NCBI RefSeq assembly: GCF_047324175.1
Contig: NZ_CP178732.1
Coordinates: 1,488,001 to 1,552,000, forward strand
Source: Acerihabitans sp015654925
Lineage (GTDB): Bacteria > Pseudomonadota > Gammaproteobacteria > Enterobacterales > Enterobacteriaceae
DNA: 64,000 nucleotides
Direction of reading: 5' to 3'
Part shown: positions 8,802-17,862 of the stretch, one piece after another
Numbering within the stretch: position 1 is the first letter of the stretch
Layout: each line of letters starts with the position of its first letter
Program-made: the position numbers and the translations under genes
The notes under the pieces: generated by a model
What the model saw: only the letters and a program-made list of their open reading frames with translations
Told to the model about the DNA's origin: nothing
Database searches by the model: none

Positions 8802-9403
8802 AAAAAGTATTAACCACACCGATTAAAGATGAAGATTTAGCTGATATTAAAGCCGGAGATATCATTTATTTAAACGGCACGTTGGTAACATGCAGGGATG
8901 TGTGCCATCGCCGTCTGATAGAACTAAAACGCGAAATACCTTTTGACCTGAAAGGCAAAGCTATTTTCCATGCCGGTCCTATTGTTAAAAAGAATGGTGA
9001 TAAATGGGAGATGATCTCTATCGGCCCAACCACCAGCATGCGTATGGAAAGTTTTGAAAAGGCATTTATCGAACAAACGGGCGTTAAATTGATTATCGGC
9101 AAGGGCGGCATGGGGCCTAATACCGAGCAGGGCTGTAAACAGTATAAAGCGCTGCATGCTATTTTCCCGGCAGGTTGCGCCGTATTGGCAGCCACTCAGG
9201 TTGAAGAAATCGAAGAAGTCCATTGGACTGAACTTGGCATGCCGGAATCGCTCTGGGTGTGCCGGGTAAAGGACTTTGGCCCGTTGATAGTGTCTATCGA
9301 CACGCATGGAAACAACCTTATTGAAACCAACAAAAAAATATTTGCCGATAAACGTGATGCAATTGTTGATGAGATTTGCGAGCACGTTCATTACATTAAA
9401 TAA
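8798..9403 (+). CDS. ttdB: L(+)-tartrate dehydratase, beta subunit
   Basis: Smaller subunit, 201 residues, the length of E. coli TtdB. It corresponds to the C-terminal half of class I fumarases and completes the active site with TtdA. Recognisable blocks include YLNGTLVTCRDVCHRRL, the IGPTTSMRME phosphate/substrate loop, GKGGMGPNT and AGCAVLAATQVEEIEEVHW. It overlaps ttdA by four bases. Fumarase beta chains share the fold, but the partner and neighbours make tartrate dehydratase the best call. Confidence 0.94.
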   Translation: MKKVLTTPIKDEDLADIKAGDIIYLNGTLVTCRDVCHRRLIELKREIPFDLKGKAIFHAGPIVKKNGDKWEMISIGPTTSMRMESFEKAFIEQTGVKLIIGKGGMGPNTEQGCKQYKALHAIFPAGCAVLAATQVEEIEEVHWTELGMPESLWVCRVKDFGPLIVSIDTHGNNLIETNKKIFADKRDAIVDEICEHVHYIK

Positions 9404-9410
9404 TATAAAA

Positions 9411-9432
9411 GGAGGGCGATTCACCACCCTCC
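9411..9432 (+). repeat. Hairpin between ttdB and ttdT
   Basis: A perfect 6-bp inverted repeat GGAGGG / CCCTCC encloses a 10-base loop right after the ttdB stop. There is no T run, so it may modulate transcript stability or the ttdB/ttdT expression ratio and is not a clear terminator. Inference only. Confidence 0.5.
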
Positions 9433-9453
9433 ATAATAAATAAGGAAATTATT

Positions 9454-10914
9454 ATGACAAAGTTAAATTTGTCATGGCGATTCTTTATCCCCATTGCAGT
9501 TGCTATTATTATTGCATTGTTCCCTTCACCCAGTGGTTTACCCGTATACGCATGGCTCTATTTCGCTATATTTATGGGCGTCATCGTGGGATTGATCCTG
9601 GAGCCTGTTCCCGGCGCCGTGGTCGCTATGACCGGTCTGGCGGTTATTGGCGTTTTCTCTCCCTGGCTGCTGTTCAGTCCCACTCAATTGGCCGAGCCCG
9701 GTTTCAATTTTACTTCTAAAGCGCTTTCCTGGGTCGTTTCCGGTTTTTCCAACTCGGTCATCTGGTTGATATTCGCGGCGTTTATGTTTGGGACCGGCTA
9801 TGAGAAAACGGGCCTGGGCCGGCGTATAGCGCTGTTATTAGTGAAAAAAATGGGGCACAAAACGCTGTTGCTCGGTTATGCCATCATGTTTTCAGAATTG
9901 CTGCTGGCGCCGGTTACGCCCTCTAATTCAGCGCGGGGCGCGGGGATTATTTATCCCATTATCCGCAACCTGCCGCCATTGTATGATTCACAGCCCAATA
10001 CGCCGGGGATACGCAAGATTGGTTCCTATATCATGTGGATAGGTATTAGCGCGGATTGTGTCACCAGCGCAATATTCCTGACCGCCATGGCGCCCAATCT
10101 GCTGTTGGCCGGCTTGCTCAAATCCGCTTCGGGAACAACCTTGTCCTGGGGCGCCTGGTTTATCGGCATGCTGCCGTTAAGTCTGTTGCTGATTGCGCTG
10201 GTCCCTTGGCTGGCTTATATCCTCTATCCCCCGGAAATCAAACAGGGTAATCAGGTGCCCGAGTGGGCAAAAAAAGAACTTGAGGCCATGGGGCCGCTGC
10301 ACCGGCGTGAAAAAATACTGCTGGGGCTGATGATTACGGCGCTAGTGCTGTGGATCTTCGGCGGTGGGTTTATTGATGCGGCATTGGTGGGGTATTCGGT
10401 AGTCGCGGTGATGCTGCTCTGCAAAGTTATTACCTGGGACGATATTATCAGCAACAAATCGGCCTGGAGCGTGTTCTTCTGGCTGGCATCATTGATTGCA
10501 CTGGCTACCGGGTTAAATCAAACCGGATTTATTGCCTGGTTCGGCCACCATGTCGCCGGCGGCCTGGCCGGATTATCGCCTACCATCATCATGATAATGC
10601 TGGTCGCTATTTTTTATGGCCTGCGCTACTTTTTTGCCAGCGCTACGGCGTATACTTCCGCGCTGGCGCCGATGATGATTGCGGCCGCATTGGTCATCCC
10701 GGAAATTCCTCTGCTGACGTTCAGCCTGATGATAGGCGCCGCGATAGGGCTAAGCAGCATTACTACGCCGTACGCTACCGGCCCAAGCCCTATTTATTAT
10801 GGCAGCGGTTATTTGCCCACCGCCGATTACTGGCGTCTAGGCGCCATTTTTGGTGTGCTGTTCTTGGTCTTATTACTGCTTACCGGATTAATTTGGATGC
10901 CGCTGGTCATGTGA
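9454..10914 (+). CDS. ttdT: L-tartrate/succinate antiporter
   Basis: Membrane transporter of 486 residues (E. coli TtdT has 487) in the DASS/CitT family. About a dozen hydrophobic helices are evident, together with family blocks such as SNSARGAGIIYPIIRNLPP and the late SITTPYATGPSPIYYGSGY segment near residues 430-448, the sodium/carboxylate binding region of DASS proteins. In E. coli TtdT takes up L-tartrate in exchange for succinate during anaerobic growth. Its place downstream of ttdAB supports the same role. The closely related CitT carries citrate, but no citrate lyase genes are nearby. Confidence 0.92.
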   Translation: MTKLNLSWRFFIPIAVAIIIALFPSPSGLPVYAWLYFAIFMGVIVGLILEPVPGAVVAMTGLAVIGVFSPWLLFSPTQLAEPGFNFTSKALSWVVSGFSNSVIWLIFAAFMFGTGYEKTGLGRRIALLLVKKMGHKTLLLGYAIMFSELLLAPVTPSNSARGAGIIYPIIRNLPPLYDSQPNTPGIRKIGSYIMWIGISADCVTSAIFLTAMAPNLLLAGLLKSASGTTLSWGAWFIGMLPLSLLLIALVPWLAYILYPPEIKQGNQVPEWAKKELEAMGPLHRREKILLGLMITALVLWIFGGGFIDAALVGYSVVAVMLLCKVITWDDIISNKSAWSVFFWLASLIALATGLNQTGFIAWFGHHVAGGLAGLSPTIIMIMLVAIFYGLRYFFASATAYTSALAPMMIAAALVIPEIPLLTFSLMIGAAIGLSSITTPYATGPSPIYYGSGYLPTADYWRLGAIFGVLFLVLLLLTGLIWMPLVM

Positions 10915-10940
10915 TTGACCGGTCATTTTACCAACGGTAT

Positions 10941-10966
10941 GAGGTGCCGCCGGCTGGCGGTACCTC
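10941..10966 (+). terminator. Possible ttdABT terminator hairpin
   Basis: An 11-bp stem with one G-T wobble (GAGGTGCCGCC / GGCGGTACCTC, loop GGCT) begins 26 bases after the ttdT stop. The following bases are AAAGG, not a T run, so it is a stem-loop in the right place but not a classical intrinsic terminator. Confidence 0.45.
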
Positions 10967-11449
10967 AAAGGCTTGGCAACCGGCGGCACTGAATTTTTCA
11001 GGTAGGATGTATACCGCACCCCTCAAGTTGTTGCAAAAATTCATCGATTCGCAAAATGATTTGGCATGTGCGTTATGAATTGATGATAGCTCCCCCTGGA
11101 GGATTTTGACTTGCTGGGCACTGCCCTCCGCAAGGGTATGGCATTGAAGATGTTGACAAGCACTATGTCATTTTATGGCATCGCATGAATTATTTTGGAC
11201 GTTATCCATATGGCCCCCGTGCCCAGACTGCGCAGATCGCTGGCAACGCTCTCAACGCCGCGCTCATCCGTCAGTTTCAGAGTCCGGCCCTGCCCATGGC
11301 ACGGTCAGGGGCTTGCAACCGTGCTCACGAGTTTTTCTAAAGAAAATGGGACGTTGCTGTTTCCTTCCATACCGGTAGATGTAGCGTTAATTGCTATATC
11401 GACCTGTTGGGGAAGACCCATATAAAAACAGTAATTGCAAAAGCGTATT
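10967..11449. other. Decayed non-coding region beside umuD remnant
   Basis: No intact gene is visible in this stretch. One plus-strand fragment reads VDKHYVILWHRMNYFGR near 11150-11205, in the frame starting after a stop at about 11107, and looks like broken coding sequence, but I do not recognise the family. The upstream part of the umuD remnant may lie shifted in frame near 11360. Most likely decaying accessory DNA between the tartrate operon and the tRNA. Confidence 0.4.
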
Positions 11450-11785
11450 ATGGGATTTCCCTCTCCCGCAGCAGACTATGAAGAACGGCCCATTAGCCTG
11501 GACGCGACGTGCCTCGCGCGGCCGGCGTCAAGCTATCCCATGCGGTCAGATAGTACGTAAATGGGTGCCCGCATCTTCAAAGACGGGATACTCGGTGTGG
11601 ATGCCGGCCTTAAGCCTGCGCAGGGGAACATTGTCGTCGCGAAAGTAGATGGGCGCCGTGTCGTGAGGCGATTGCAATTATGCCCGGCAGTGGGTCTGGA
11701 ACGATTCGCTACAGGGTATGTTCAATTGGTAGATATCGTCGGCATGAATGAGCGGGGAGTGAGCATTTTCGGCGCGGTGATGTAA
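11450..11785 (+). pseudogene. umuD: umuD remnant (SOS mutagenesis peptidase S24)
   Basis: A broken copy of umuD, whose product is the LexA-like self-cleaving subunit of DNA polymerase V. The frame opens with GFPSPAADYEERPISLD, matching the family's segment right after the Cys-Gly cleavage site, and continues into IVVAKVDGRRVVRRLQL and a C-terminal FGAVM. An in-frame TAA at 11558-11560 falls at the catalytic Ser region (SDST then stop). The catalytic Lys of the VKKLQL motif is Arg here. The first ~24 residues, with the cleavage Cys, are absent or out of frame, and no umuC follows. Clearly non-functional; umuDC often rides on mobile DNA, so this may be the relic of an element at the tRNA. Confidence 0.87.
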
Positions 11786-11849
11786 GGTACTTAAAAAATG
11801 AGTTGTTCCCTCATTTTTCCCTGGTTTTTCCCCAAGCAAAATCAAGACG

Positions 11850-11880
11850 AAAAAAAACCAACCACAAGTGGTTGGTTTTT
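11850..11880 (-). terminator. Terminator of tRNA-Pro
   Basis: On the minus strand the tRNA is followed after about 15 bases by the perfect dyad AACCAACCAC / GTGGTTGGTT (11856-11865 and 11868-11877) and then a run of eight T. A strong intrinsic terminator for the tRNA transcript. Confidence 0.88.
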
Positions 11881-11892
11881 CTCGGGATGGAT

Positions 11893-11969
11893 TGGTCGGC
11901 ATGAGAGGATTCGAACCTCCGACCCCCGACACCCCATGACGGTGCGCTACCAGGCTGCGCTACATGCCG
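11893..11969 (-). tRNA. proL: tRNA-Pro (anticodon GGG)
   Basis: A 77-base tRNA with encoded CCA end. Read on the minus strand it begins CGGCATG and ends CATGCCGACCA, pairing in the acceptor stem. The anticodon loop ATGGGGT gives GGG, decoding CCC and CCU. The T-loop reads TTCGAAT. It differs from E. coli proL at only a few positions, and the yejM neighbour is the same as in E. coli. The downstream side holds a phage- or plasmid-like umuD remnant, so this tRNA may have served as an integration site, though I found no duplicated 3' end within the window. Confidence 0.96.
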
Positions 11970-12047
11970 ACTTCATGGGCGCCTATACTACCTTGTATTG
12001 CGTTGAATGCAATAGCCCATCGAATTGATTGCCTTAGATTTAAACAG

Positions 12048-13823
12048 TTAATTGGCAATAAATCGTTTTTCGTCGGTCAGCACCTGCAAAAGCAGCGCGA
12101 GCTGCGGTTTGGCCTGGTGAATAATATCGCCGTTCAGATCATAAGTGCGGTAGTCGCCATTGCTTTGCAGCAAAATAGTTTGGGTTGGAGTATTGATGAC
12201 CAGGGTACCGTTATCGCCGCTAGCCACCCAGTCATTGCTCCGGCGCGGGGCGAACAAATCCTCTCCCTGGGAATAATCGCTGATATCGGTGCTGGTATGC
12301 AGCAAACGCTGCATCAAGGTCGCGGTGACATCATTATGGTAGGTCAGTTTACTGACCTTCTGCGCCGGGGTGCCCGGCCAGTGCACGATGAGGGGCACCT
12401 GCAGCTGATAGCGGTTAAGATGGGTGCCGGCTTCGCGGCGGTCATTCTTGCGATCGTTTAATTCCAGCCCGTTGGCGGCGGTAATTACTACCACCGTATG
12501 TTCTAAATCGCCCTTGTCGCGCAGGGTGGTCAGGATCTGGCTGATACAAGCATCCAGGCGCTGCGCGCCCTGCTGATAGCGCTGGGTGAGATCGGCAGTA
12601 TTATTTTGCCGGGCGGTGACGTCGGTGCCGTTAAATTCCACGTAGGAGAACCAGGGCGCGCTGCCGGTAAACGCCCCGCGCCATTGCTGCCACTGCTGGA
12701 CGGTTTGCGCATCCGTTTGGCTCTTGGGTTCCGGCAGGCTGAAATCGGTCAGCAGCGCCTGGCGCGCCAGCGGGCTGCTAAAGCCGTTGGAGGAGAACAG
12801 GCTTAGCTGGTAATCCTGCTTGGCCAGGGCATCGAGCAGCACGGAGGTTTTGCGCGCCGCCAGGATGCCGTCCAGATATGAGGACGAAATACCGTAGAAC
12901 AGCCCGAACAGGCCGGTGTCCGCACGGTTGCCGGTGCTGAAATGGTTGGCGAAACGGATATTTTCCTGGGCAAACTGGTTTAACGCGGGCATCCGCTGCT
13001 CCACCGTATCGTTGCGTAATGCCCCGGTGGTAATCAGCAGCAAATTATAGCCGCTGCCTTTATTCTGGAAGCTTATCGGGCTCAGGGGGTACTCCACCGT
13101 CACCGCTTCGGGGTTGCCTTGCTGCACCAGGCGGCGTTCGTATTCCTGCGCGTCCAGCAGGCCGTGCCGTTCCAGGAACCGGCGGGCGGTCATGGGATAA
13201 GACAGCGGCAGGTTGGAGCGCTGCATGGTAATCGGCCGGTAGAAATTGGCATCCGCCCAGATATAGATAATGTGCGAAGCGAAAAAGGCGCAGATCAGCA
13301 GTATGGCAACCGGCTTGCCGATTTTACGCCGGTTGAGGCTGCGCAGCTTTTGCCAGCACCAGGTGCCGAACAGCATCTCGATAAGAAAAATTACCGGGAT
13401 GCCGATAAACATCAGCTGCCAGTCCCGGGCCAGTTCGCCTTCGTCGGGATTGACCACCAGTTCCCAGACCACCGGATTAAGATGCAGGTGAAAACGGGTG
13501 AATACCTCGGTATCCACCAGCAGCAGGGTCAGCCCGGCGGTGGCGATGATGGCCGACAGAAAACGCAGCAGGCGCTGGGACATCACCACAAAGGTCAGCG
13601 GGAAGACAATCAGCAGGTACAGCGTGAAACCGATAAAACTGAAATGGCCAAGCCAACTGGTGAAGGCGTAAATGCGGCCCAGCAGCGAGCCCGGCCAGTC
13701 TGCGACAAATAGATAACGGCTGCCCAGCCCCAGGCTAAGCAGGATATTGAAGAGTGCGAACCAGTGACCCCAACTGATCATTTGGGAAACTTTGTCACGG
13801 TAGCGCTGGCTATTTGTCACCAT
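12048..13823 (-). CDS. yejM: Cardiolipin/LPS-regulatory inner-membrane protein PbgA
   Basis: Protein of 591 residues (E. coli YejM/PbgA/LapC has 586). Five N-terminal membrane helices (about residues 15-190) are followed by a periplasmic arylsulfatase-like domain with the family's NLLLITTGALRND and FSTGNRADTGLFGLFYG blocks. In E. coli it is essential and senses periplasmic LPS to control LapB-FtsH degradation of LpxC. The position where true sulfatases place the catalytic nucleophile reads TGAL, in line with an enzymatically inactive domain. It follows yejL by 23 bases in the same direction, and both probably share one transcript. Confidence 0.95.
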   Translation of the reverse strand: MVTNSQRYRDKVSQMISWGHWFALFNILLSLGLGSRYLFVADWPGSLLGRIYAFTSWLGHFSFIGFTLYLLIVFPLTFVVMSQRLLRFLSAIIATAGLTLLLVDTEVFTRFHLHLNPVVWELVVNPDEGELARDWQLMFIGIPVIFLIEMLFGTWCWQKLRSLNRRKIGKPVAILLICAFFASHIIYIWADANFYRPITMQRSNLPLSYPMTARRFLERHGLLDAQEYERRLVQQGNPEAVTVEYPLSPISFQNKGSGYNLLLITTGALRNDTVEQRMPALNQFAQENIRFANHFSTGNRADTGLFGLFYGISSSYLDGILAARKTSVLLDALAKQDYQLSLFSSNGFSSPLARQALLTDFSLPEPKSQTDAQTVQQWQQWRGAFTGSAPWFSYVEFNGTDVTARQNNTADLTQRYQQGAQRLDACISQILTTLRDKGDLEHTVVVITAANGLELNDRKNDRREAGTHLNRYQLQVPLIVHWPGTPAQKVSKLTYHNDVTATLMQRLLHTSTDISDYSQGEDLFAPRRSNDWVASGDNGTLVINTPTQTILLQSNGDYRTYDLNGDIIHQAKPQLALLLQVLTDEKRFIAN

Positions 13824-13846
13824 AAATCAGTCTTGGCAGAATTTAA

Positions 13847-14074
13847 TCAATGGGAATCGGTCGTCCGGACGGAAGACAACAAAGCCTCGCCGAACGAGTT
13901 TGCCAGGGTTTTGCGCTGTTCCGGCGCCACGCTGGTATTGATCACGTGGGTAATCATATTACCCAATACCATCAACGATAAGTCCGTCGGCGTGCGATGC
14001 TTTTCCAGCACCGCCGAAAGCTCGCTCAGCAATGTTTCAACCTGTTCGTCACTATAACGGGATGCTTGTGGCAT
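13847..14074 (-). CDS. yejL: Conserved small protein YejL
   Basis: Small cytoplasmic protein of 75 residues in the UPF0352 family, the same length as in E. coli. The start ATG at 14074 gives MPQASRYSDEQVETLLSEL, matching the E. coli N-terminus; the frame runs 24 bases further without homology. The helical block PTDLSLMVLGNMITHVINTS is nearly identical. Function unknown. It lies upstream of yejM and divergent from yejK. Confidence 0.93.
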   Translation of the reverse strand: MPQASRYSDEQVETLLSELSAVLEKHRTPTDLSLMVLGNMITHVINTSVAPEQRKTLANSFGEALLSSVRTTDSH

Positions 14075-14255
14075 AATATATTCTTCGTAACCTATCAAAG
14101 TCCGCTATCTTACCGTATCAACTCCTCTTTTTCCGCTTTTTTATCGTGCCGGACCCGCATTACGCAAGCACGGCGCGCGTCACTTTCGCAACATCGGTTG
14201 CAGATTCAGACTATTCGGTGTTTGAATACGTGCCTGACCTGAAGGAGAAACAATC
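14075..14255. promoter_or_regulatory. yejL-yejK divergent promoter region
   Basis: A 181-base spacer with both promoters, as in E. coli. A good GAAGGAG ribosome site for yejK is at 14241-14247. No operator of a known type is evident. Confidence 0.45.
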
Positions 14256-15263
14256 ATGAGTCTGGATATTGACCAGATAGCCTTGCATCAGCTTATCAAA
14301 CGCGATGAGCAAACGCTGGAACTGGTATTACGTGATTCGCTGTTGACGCCTAATGCGGCAGTGGAAGAAATGATGGCGGAATTGCACCGGGTGTATAGCG
14401 CCAAAAGCAAGGCTTACGGCCTGTTCGACGAGCAAAGCGAGCTGGCATCCGCCCTGCGCGCGTGCCGTAAAGGGGACGACGATTTTCTCGCCTTTACCCG
14501 CGCCGCCACCGGCAGGCTGCGCGACGAATTGGCTAAATATCCTTTTGCCGAAGGCGGCATCGTCCTGTTTTGCCAGTATCGCCATCTGGCGGTGGAATAT
14601 TTGCTGATTGCGGTGCTCAATAGCCTGAGCAGTATGCGGGTCAACGAGCAGCTGGATATCAGCAGCACCCATTATCTGGATATCAACCATGCGGATATCG
14701 TGGCGCGCATCGATCTCACCGAATGGGAAACCAACCCGCAATCCACCCGCTACCTGACGTTCTTGAAAGGGCGGGTCGGGCGCAAGGTTTCCGACTTTTT
14801 CATGGATTTCCTGGCCGCCAGCGAAGGGCTGGACGCCAAGGCGCAAAACCGCGGCCTGCTGCAGGCGGTGGACGATTATTGCGCCGATGCGCAGTTGGAT
14901 AAAAATGAACGGCAAAACGTCCGCCAGCAGGTCTATAGCTATTGCAAGGATCAGTTGCAGGCCGGGGAGGAGATCGCGGTGGCCGAACTCTCCGATTCCC
15001 TGCCGCCGGTGGGCGACAAGACCTTCCAGGCTTTTTCCAGCGGGCAGGGCTATGAACTGGAAGAAAGCTTTCCGGCGGATCGCAGCACCTTGCGCCAGTT
15101 AACCAAGTATGCCGGCAGCGGCGGCGGCGTCACGCTCAATTTTGATGCCCAGCTCCTGGGCGAGCGTATATTCTGGGACCCGGCCACCGATACCCTGACC
15201 ATCAAAGGTACTCCGCCAAACCTGCGCGATCAGCTCCAGCGCCGGCTTAACGGCGGCAGTTAA
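14256..15263 (+). CDS. yejK: Nucleoid-associated protein YejK (NdpA)
   Basis: Nucleoid-associated protein of 335 residues, the same length as in E. coli. It starts MSLDIDQIALHQLIKRDEQ and shows the 37-kDa nucleoid-protein family block GRVGRKVSDFFMDFLAASEG near residues 170-189. It binds the nucleoid and is reported to interact with topoisomerase IV and gyrase. It is monocistronic, convergent with rplY, and preceded by a strong ribosome site. Confidence 0.94.
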   Translation: MSLDIDQIALHQLIKRDEQTLELVLRDSLLTPNAAVEEMMAELHRVYSAKSKAYGLFDEQSELASALRACRKGDDDFLAFTRAATGRLRDELAKYPFAEGGIVLFCQYRHLAVEYLLIAVLNSLSSMRVNEQLDISSTHYLDINHADIVARIDLTEWETNPQSTRYLTFLKGRVGRKVSDFFMDFLAASEGLDAKAQNRGLLQAVDDYCADAQLDKNERQNVRQQVYSYCKDQLQAGEEIAVAELSDSLPPVGDKTFQAFSSGQGYELEESFPADRSTLRQLTKYAGSGGGVTLNFDAQLLGERIFWDPATDTLTIKGTPPNLRDQLQRRLNGGS

Positions 15264-15324
15264 GCGGATTGGCGCACGGTTTGCGGGCGAGCCGTCCCAC
15301 CGCGCGCCGCCTTTAGGCTGCGGG

Positions 15325-15355
15325 CAAAAAAAACGCCGCATTAAGCGGCGTTGTT
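15325..15355 (-). terminator. Terminator between yejK and rplY
   Basis: The dyad AACGCCGC / GCGGCGTT (15332-15339 and 15345-15352) is followed on the minus strand by eight T, giving an intrinsic terminator for rplY. It may also stop yejK transcription, though the T run is weaker in that direction. Confidence 0.85.
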
Positions 15356-15377
15356 TATCTTATCGGTGTCTGCGCGA

Positions 15378-15662
15378 TTAAACGCGAACGAAGTCGATAT
15401 GAGTCAGTTTAGGTTTGAACGGATGACGTTGTACCGCCTGAACCTTAACTTTCGTTTCGGCGCCGTCGATAACCAATGACAATACGTCGCTGTAAAAACC
15501 CGGTTTAGTCTGGGTGTTCAGCACGATTTCATGATCCATCTCGATAGAGACCGGCGCTTCCGGGCCACCGTAAACGATAGCGGGAAACTTATTGGCTAGA
15601 CGCAGGCGGCGGCTCGCACCCTTACCCTGATCTTTACGCACTTCTGCATTAATAATTAACAT
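15378..15662 (-). CDS. rplY: 50S ribosomal protein L25
   Basis: Short-form L25 of 94 residues, same length as in E. coli, which binds 5S rRNA. The sequence opens MLIINAEVRKDQGKGASRRL and has the family FPAIVYGG and FKPKLTHIDFVRV segments. The first codons are AT-rich compared with neighbours. It has its own promoter in the 126-base gap before radD and a strong terminator downstream. Confidence 0.97.
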   Translation of the reverse strand: MLIINAEVRKDQGKGASRRLRLANKFPAIVYGGPEAPVSIEMDHEIVLNTQTKPGFYSDVLSLVIDGAETKVKVQAVQRHPFKPKLTHIDFVRV

Positions 15663-15788
15663 GTGTTTTCTCGATACTAAAAAGTAACCCCGCTACAGGC
15701 GACCCAGCAGCAGGTTGGATAGACTTGCTTCAAATGAAAGCGGGCGGAATCATACCGGAATATGCCCTCCGGGGCAAATAAAACCCCC

Positions 15789-17549
15789 TTAGCCGCGTAA
15801 TTCATGGGCCAGGCGATACCGTCCCTCATAGTCAAAAATTTTTTCCCGCACCTGCCAGAAATGCCCCTGGCGCCGGGCCACGACAAAATCCGGCGGGCGT
15901 AGCCGATCCTGCGCCGCCACGATATCCCCGGCGGTGCGCCAGCTAAACGCCACCCCCGGCGCCCGCTGGTGCAGGCGCAGGAAACGATGCTCGAATACCC
16001 GGCGCTGCGCCGCGGTATGTAGCCGGAAGCGTTCGCTGACATCGGCTCCGTCCTCGTCATAATAGGTGACCCGCATCCACTCTCCTTTATCGTCCCGGCC
16101 ATCGGCCAGGCTCATGCCGCTGCAGCGCAGCACCAGGGCGTCTTTGAGCCTGAGCGCCGCTTTAAGCATGTCGTCGGGGTCCACCAGGATCTTGTCGCAC
16201 TCATGGCAGCGCCGCGCGGCAATATCGTTTTCGGCGCCGCAGTCCGGGCAAATTTTAAACCGGAAGCGGAAATCGCACTGCCGGCGTTCGCCGTCTTCAT
16301 CTTCCTCCCAGCCCTGGCAGCGGCGGCCATAATGCTCGATCACTTCGCCGTCCGCGGCGGTTTTGCCCCAAAACAGATTGGCAAAACCGCAGGCCGGGCA
16401 GAAAACCTGTACCGGATTGCCCGTGCCGCGGGGTTTGGGCTGGCCCACTTCCGGGGAGAACAGATCGTGGCCGTTGCCGGCATAATCCAGAATCAGGCAG
16501 GCGGTTTTACCGGGGAATAACCGCAGGCCGCGGCCGACGATTTGTTGATACAGGCCCACGGATTCGGTGGGGCGCAAAATGGCGATCATATCCACATGGG
16601 GCGCGTCAAAACCGGTGGTCAATACCGCTACGTTCACCACATAGCGCAGCGCCTGCCGGCGAAAGTCGGCGATTAACCGATCGCGCTCCCCCTGCGGGGT
16701 GGCGGCGCTGATTAGCGCCGCCTGTTCTGGCGGCAGCAGGCCGAGTATTTCGCCGGCGTGCTCGACGGTGGCGGCGAAAATCATGACGCCGCGTTTGTCG
16801 GCGGCATATTGCTGAATCTGGGCGACAATCAGCGGGGTGATGCGGCGCTGCCGCTGTAGCTCCCCATTGAGCTCGGTCTCGGCGTAATAACCGTTGATAT
16901 TCGGGGACAGCCGGCTGAAGTCGTAGTGCAGCACCGGCATATCCAGGCGCTCCGGCGGCACCAGGAAACCCTGTTTAATCATAAAATGCAGCGGTAGTTC
17001 AAAAATGCAATCGCGGAAAAAACAGGTTTCATCGCCGCGGATCATGCCGTGGTGGTGATATTGATAAATCCAGCCTTTACCCAGCCGGAAAGGCGTGGCG
17101 GTTAATCCCAGGATGCGCAATTCGGGACGCACCTGGCGCAAATGGCGGATAATTTGCTGATATTGACTGTTATCGTCATCGCCCAGCCGGTGGCACTCGT
17201 CGATGATTAATAAGGAAAAGGCCCGATCGAACGCCTCCAGGTTGCGGGCCACCGACTGAACGCTGCCGAATACCACCTTGCCCTGGCTGGCGCGCTGCTG
17301 CAATCCTGCGGCGAAGATATCCGCCTCCAGTCCGAGCGCCCGATATTTCTCATGATTTTGCGCCACCAGCTCTTTGACATGGGCCAACACCAGCACCCGG
17401 CCGCGGGCTAAACGCGCCAGTTCGGCGATAACCAGGCTTTTGCCCGCGCCGGTGGGCAGGACAATCACCGCCGGTTCGCCATGGTGCCGGAAATGCCGCA
17501 CCGCGGCGTCCACCGCGTCGCGCTGGTAGGGTCTGAGGGTAAAGGCCAT
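15789..17549 (-). CDS. radD: DNA repair helicase-like ATPase RadD
   Basis: Superfamily 2 DEAD/H-box ATPase of 586 residues. Walker A is PTGAGKSLVIAEL near residues 35-47, the DEAH-type box is DECHR near 135, and the helicase C domain contains VGRGLRLFPGK. A C-terminal zinc-binding region has several Cys pairs (CPACGF, CPDCGAEN, CHECDK). In E. coli RadD (YejH) acts with SSB and RecA in double-strand break repair and resolving recombination intermediates. The start ATG at 17549 (MAFTLRPYQ) matches the E. coli MIFTLRPYQ; an ATG nine bases upstream is possible. It is divergent from rsuA. Confidence 0.95.
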   Translation of the reverse strand: MAFTLRPYQRDAVDAAVRHFRHHGEPAVIVLPTGAGKSLVIAELARLARGRVLVLAHVKELVAQNHEKYRALGLEADIFAAGLQQRASQGKVVFGSVQSVARNLEAFDRAFSLLIIDECHRLGDDDNSQYQQIIRHLRQVRPELRILGLTATPFRLGKGWIYQYHHHGMIRGDETCFFRDCIFELPLHFMIKQGFLVPPERLDMPVLHYDFSRLSPNINGYYAETELNGELQRQRRITPLIVAQIQQYAADKRGVMIFAATVEHAGEILGLLPPEQAALISAATPQGERDRLIADFRRQALRYVVNVAVLTTGFDAPHVDMIAILRPTESVGLYQQIVGRGLRLFPGKTACLILDYAGNGHDLFSPEVGQPKPRGTGNPVQVFCPACGFANLFWGKTAADGEVIEHYGRRCQGWEEDEDGERRQCDFRFRFKICPDCGAENDIAARRCHECDKILVDPDDMLKAALRLKDALVLRCSGMSLADGRDDKGEWMRVTYYDEDGADVSERFRLHTAAQRRVFEHRFLRLHQRAPGVAFSWRTAGDIVAAQDRLRPPDFVVARRQGHFWQVREKIFDYEGRYRLAHELRG

Positions 17550-17862
17550 CAGTCGCACGACCCGCGCGCGGCGTAACGGGGAAGAAATAATGAAGAGGTT
17601 AAATAATCGATTGTCATTCTAATAAGCGGCGCGGTGATAATAGTAATGGTAATAAATGAATCTCTTTGTCTGCTATGCGACGGAGGCAAGCCCCGTTATA
17701 CTGCCTGTTCTTTATTAGCACATGCGGCATATGCTGCCCCTCCTGCACGATCCTTTAGACCGCCTTATAGACCGCCGGACTCGAAGCCCGGTTATGCGTC
17801 AGGCTCAGGCGGGCCGGGACCATCGTCAGGCATTTTCCAAGATTACAGGCAAAACGAAGTTA
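17550..17862. other. radD-rsuA divergent spacer
   Basis: The 313-base spacer must hold both promoters. An open frame continues upstream of rsuA to 17722, but the translated part has no resemblance to RsuA and no ribosome site. I see no further gene. Confidence 0.4.

Noticed and set aside
11786..11970. attL/attR duplication of the tRNA-Pro 3' end
   Set aside because: No second copy of the tRNA 3' sequence was found in the window, so an integration event is only inferred.
15677..16102. A 141-residue minus-strand frame overlapping the radD 3' end
   Set aside because: It is out of frame with the well-supported radD and has no recognisable sequence.
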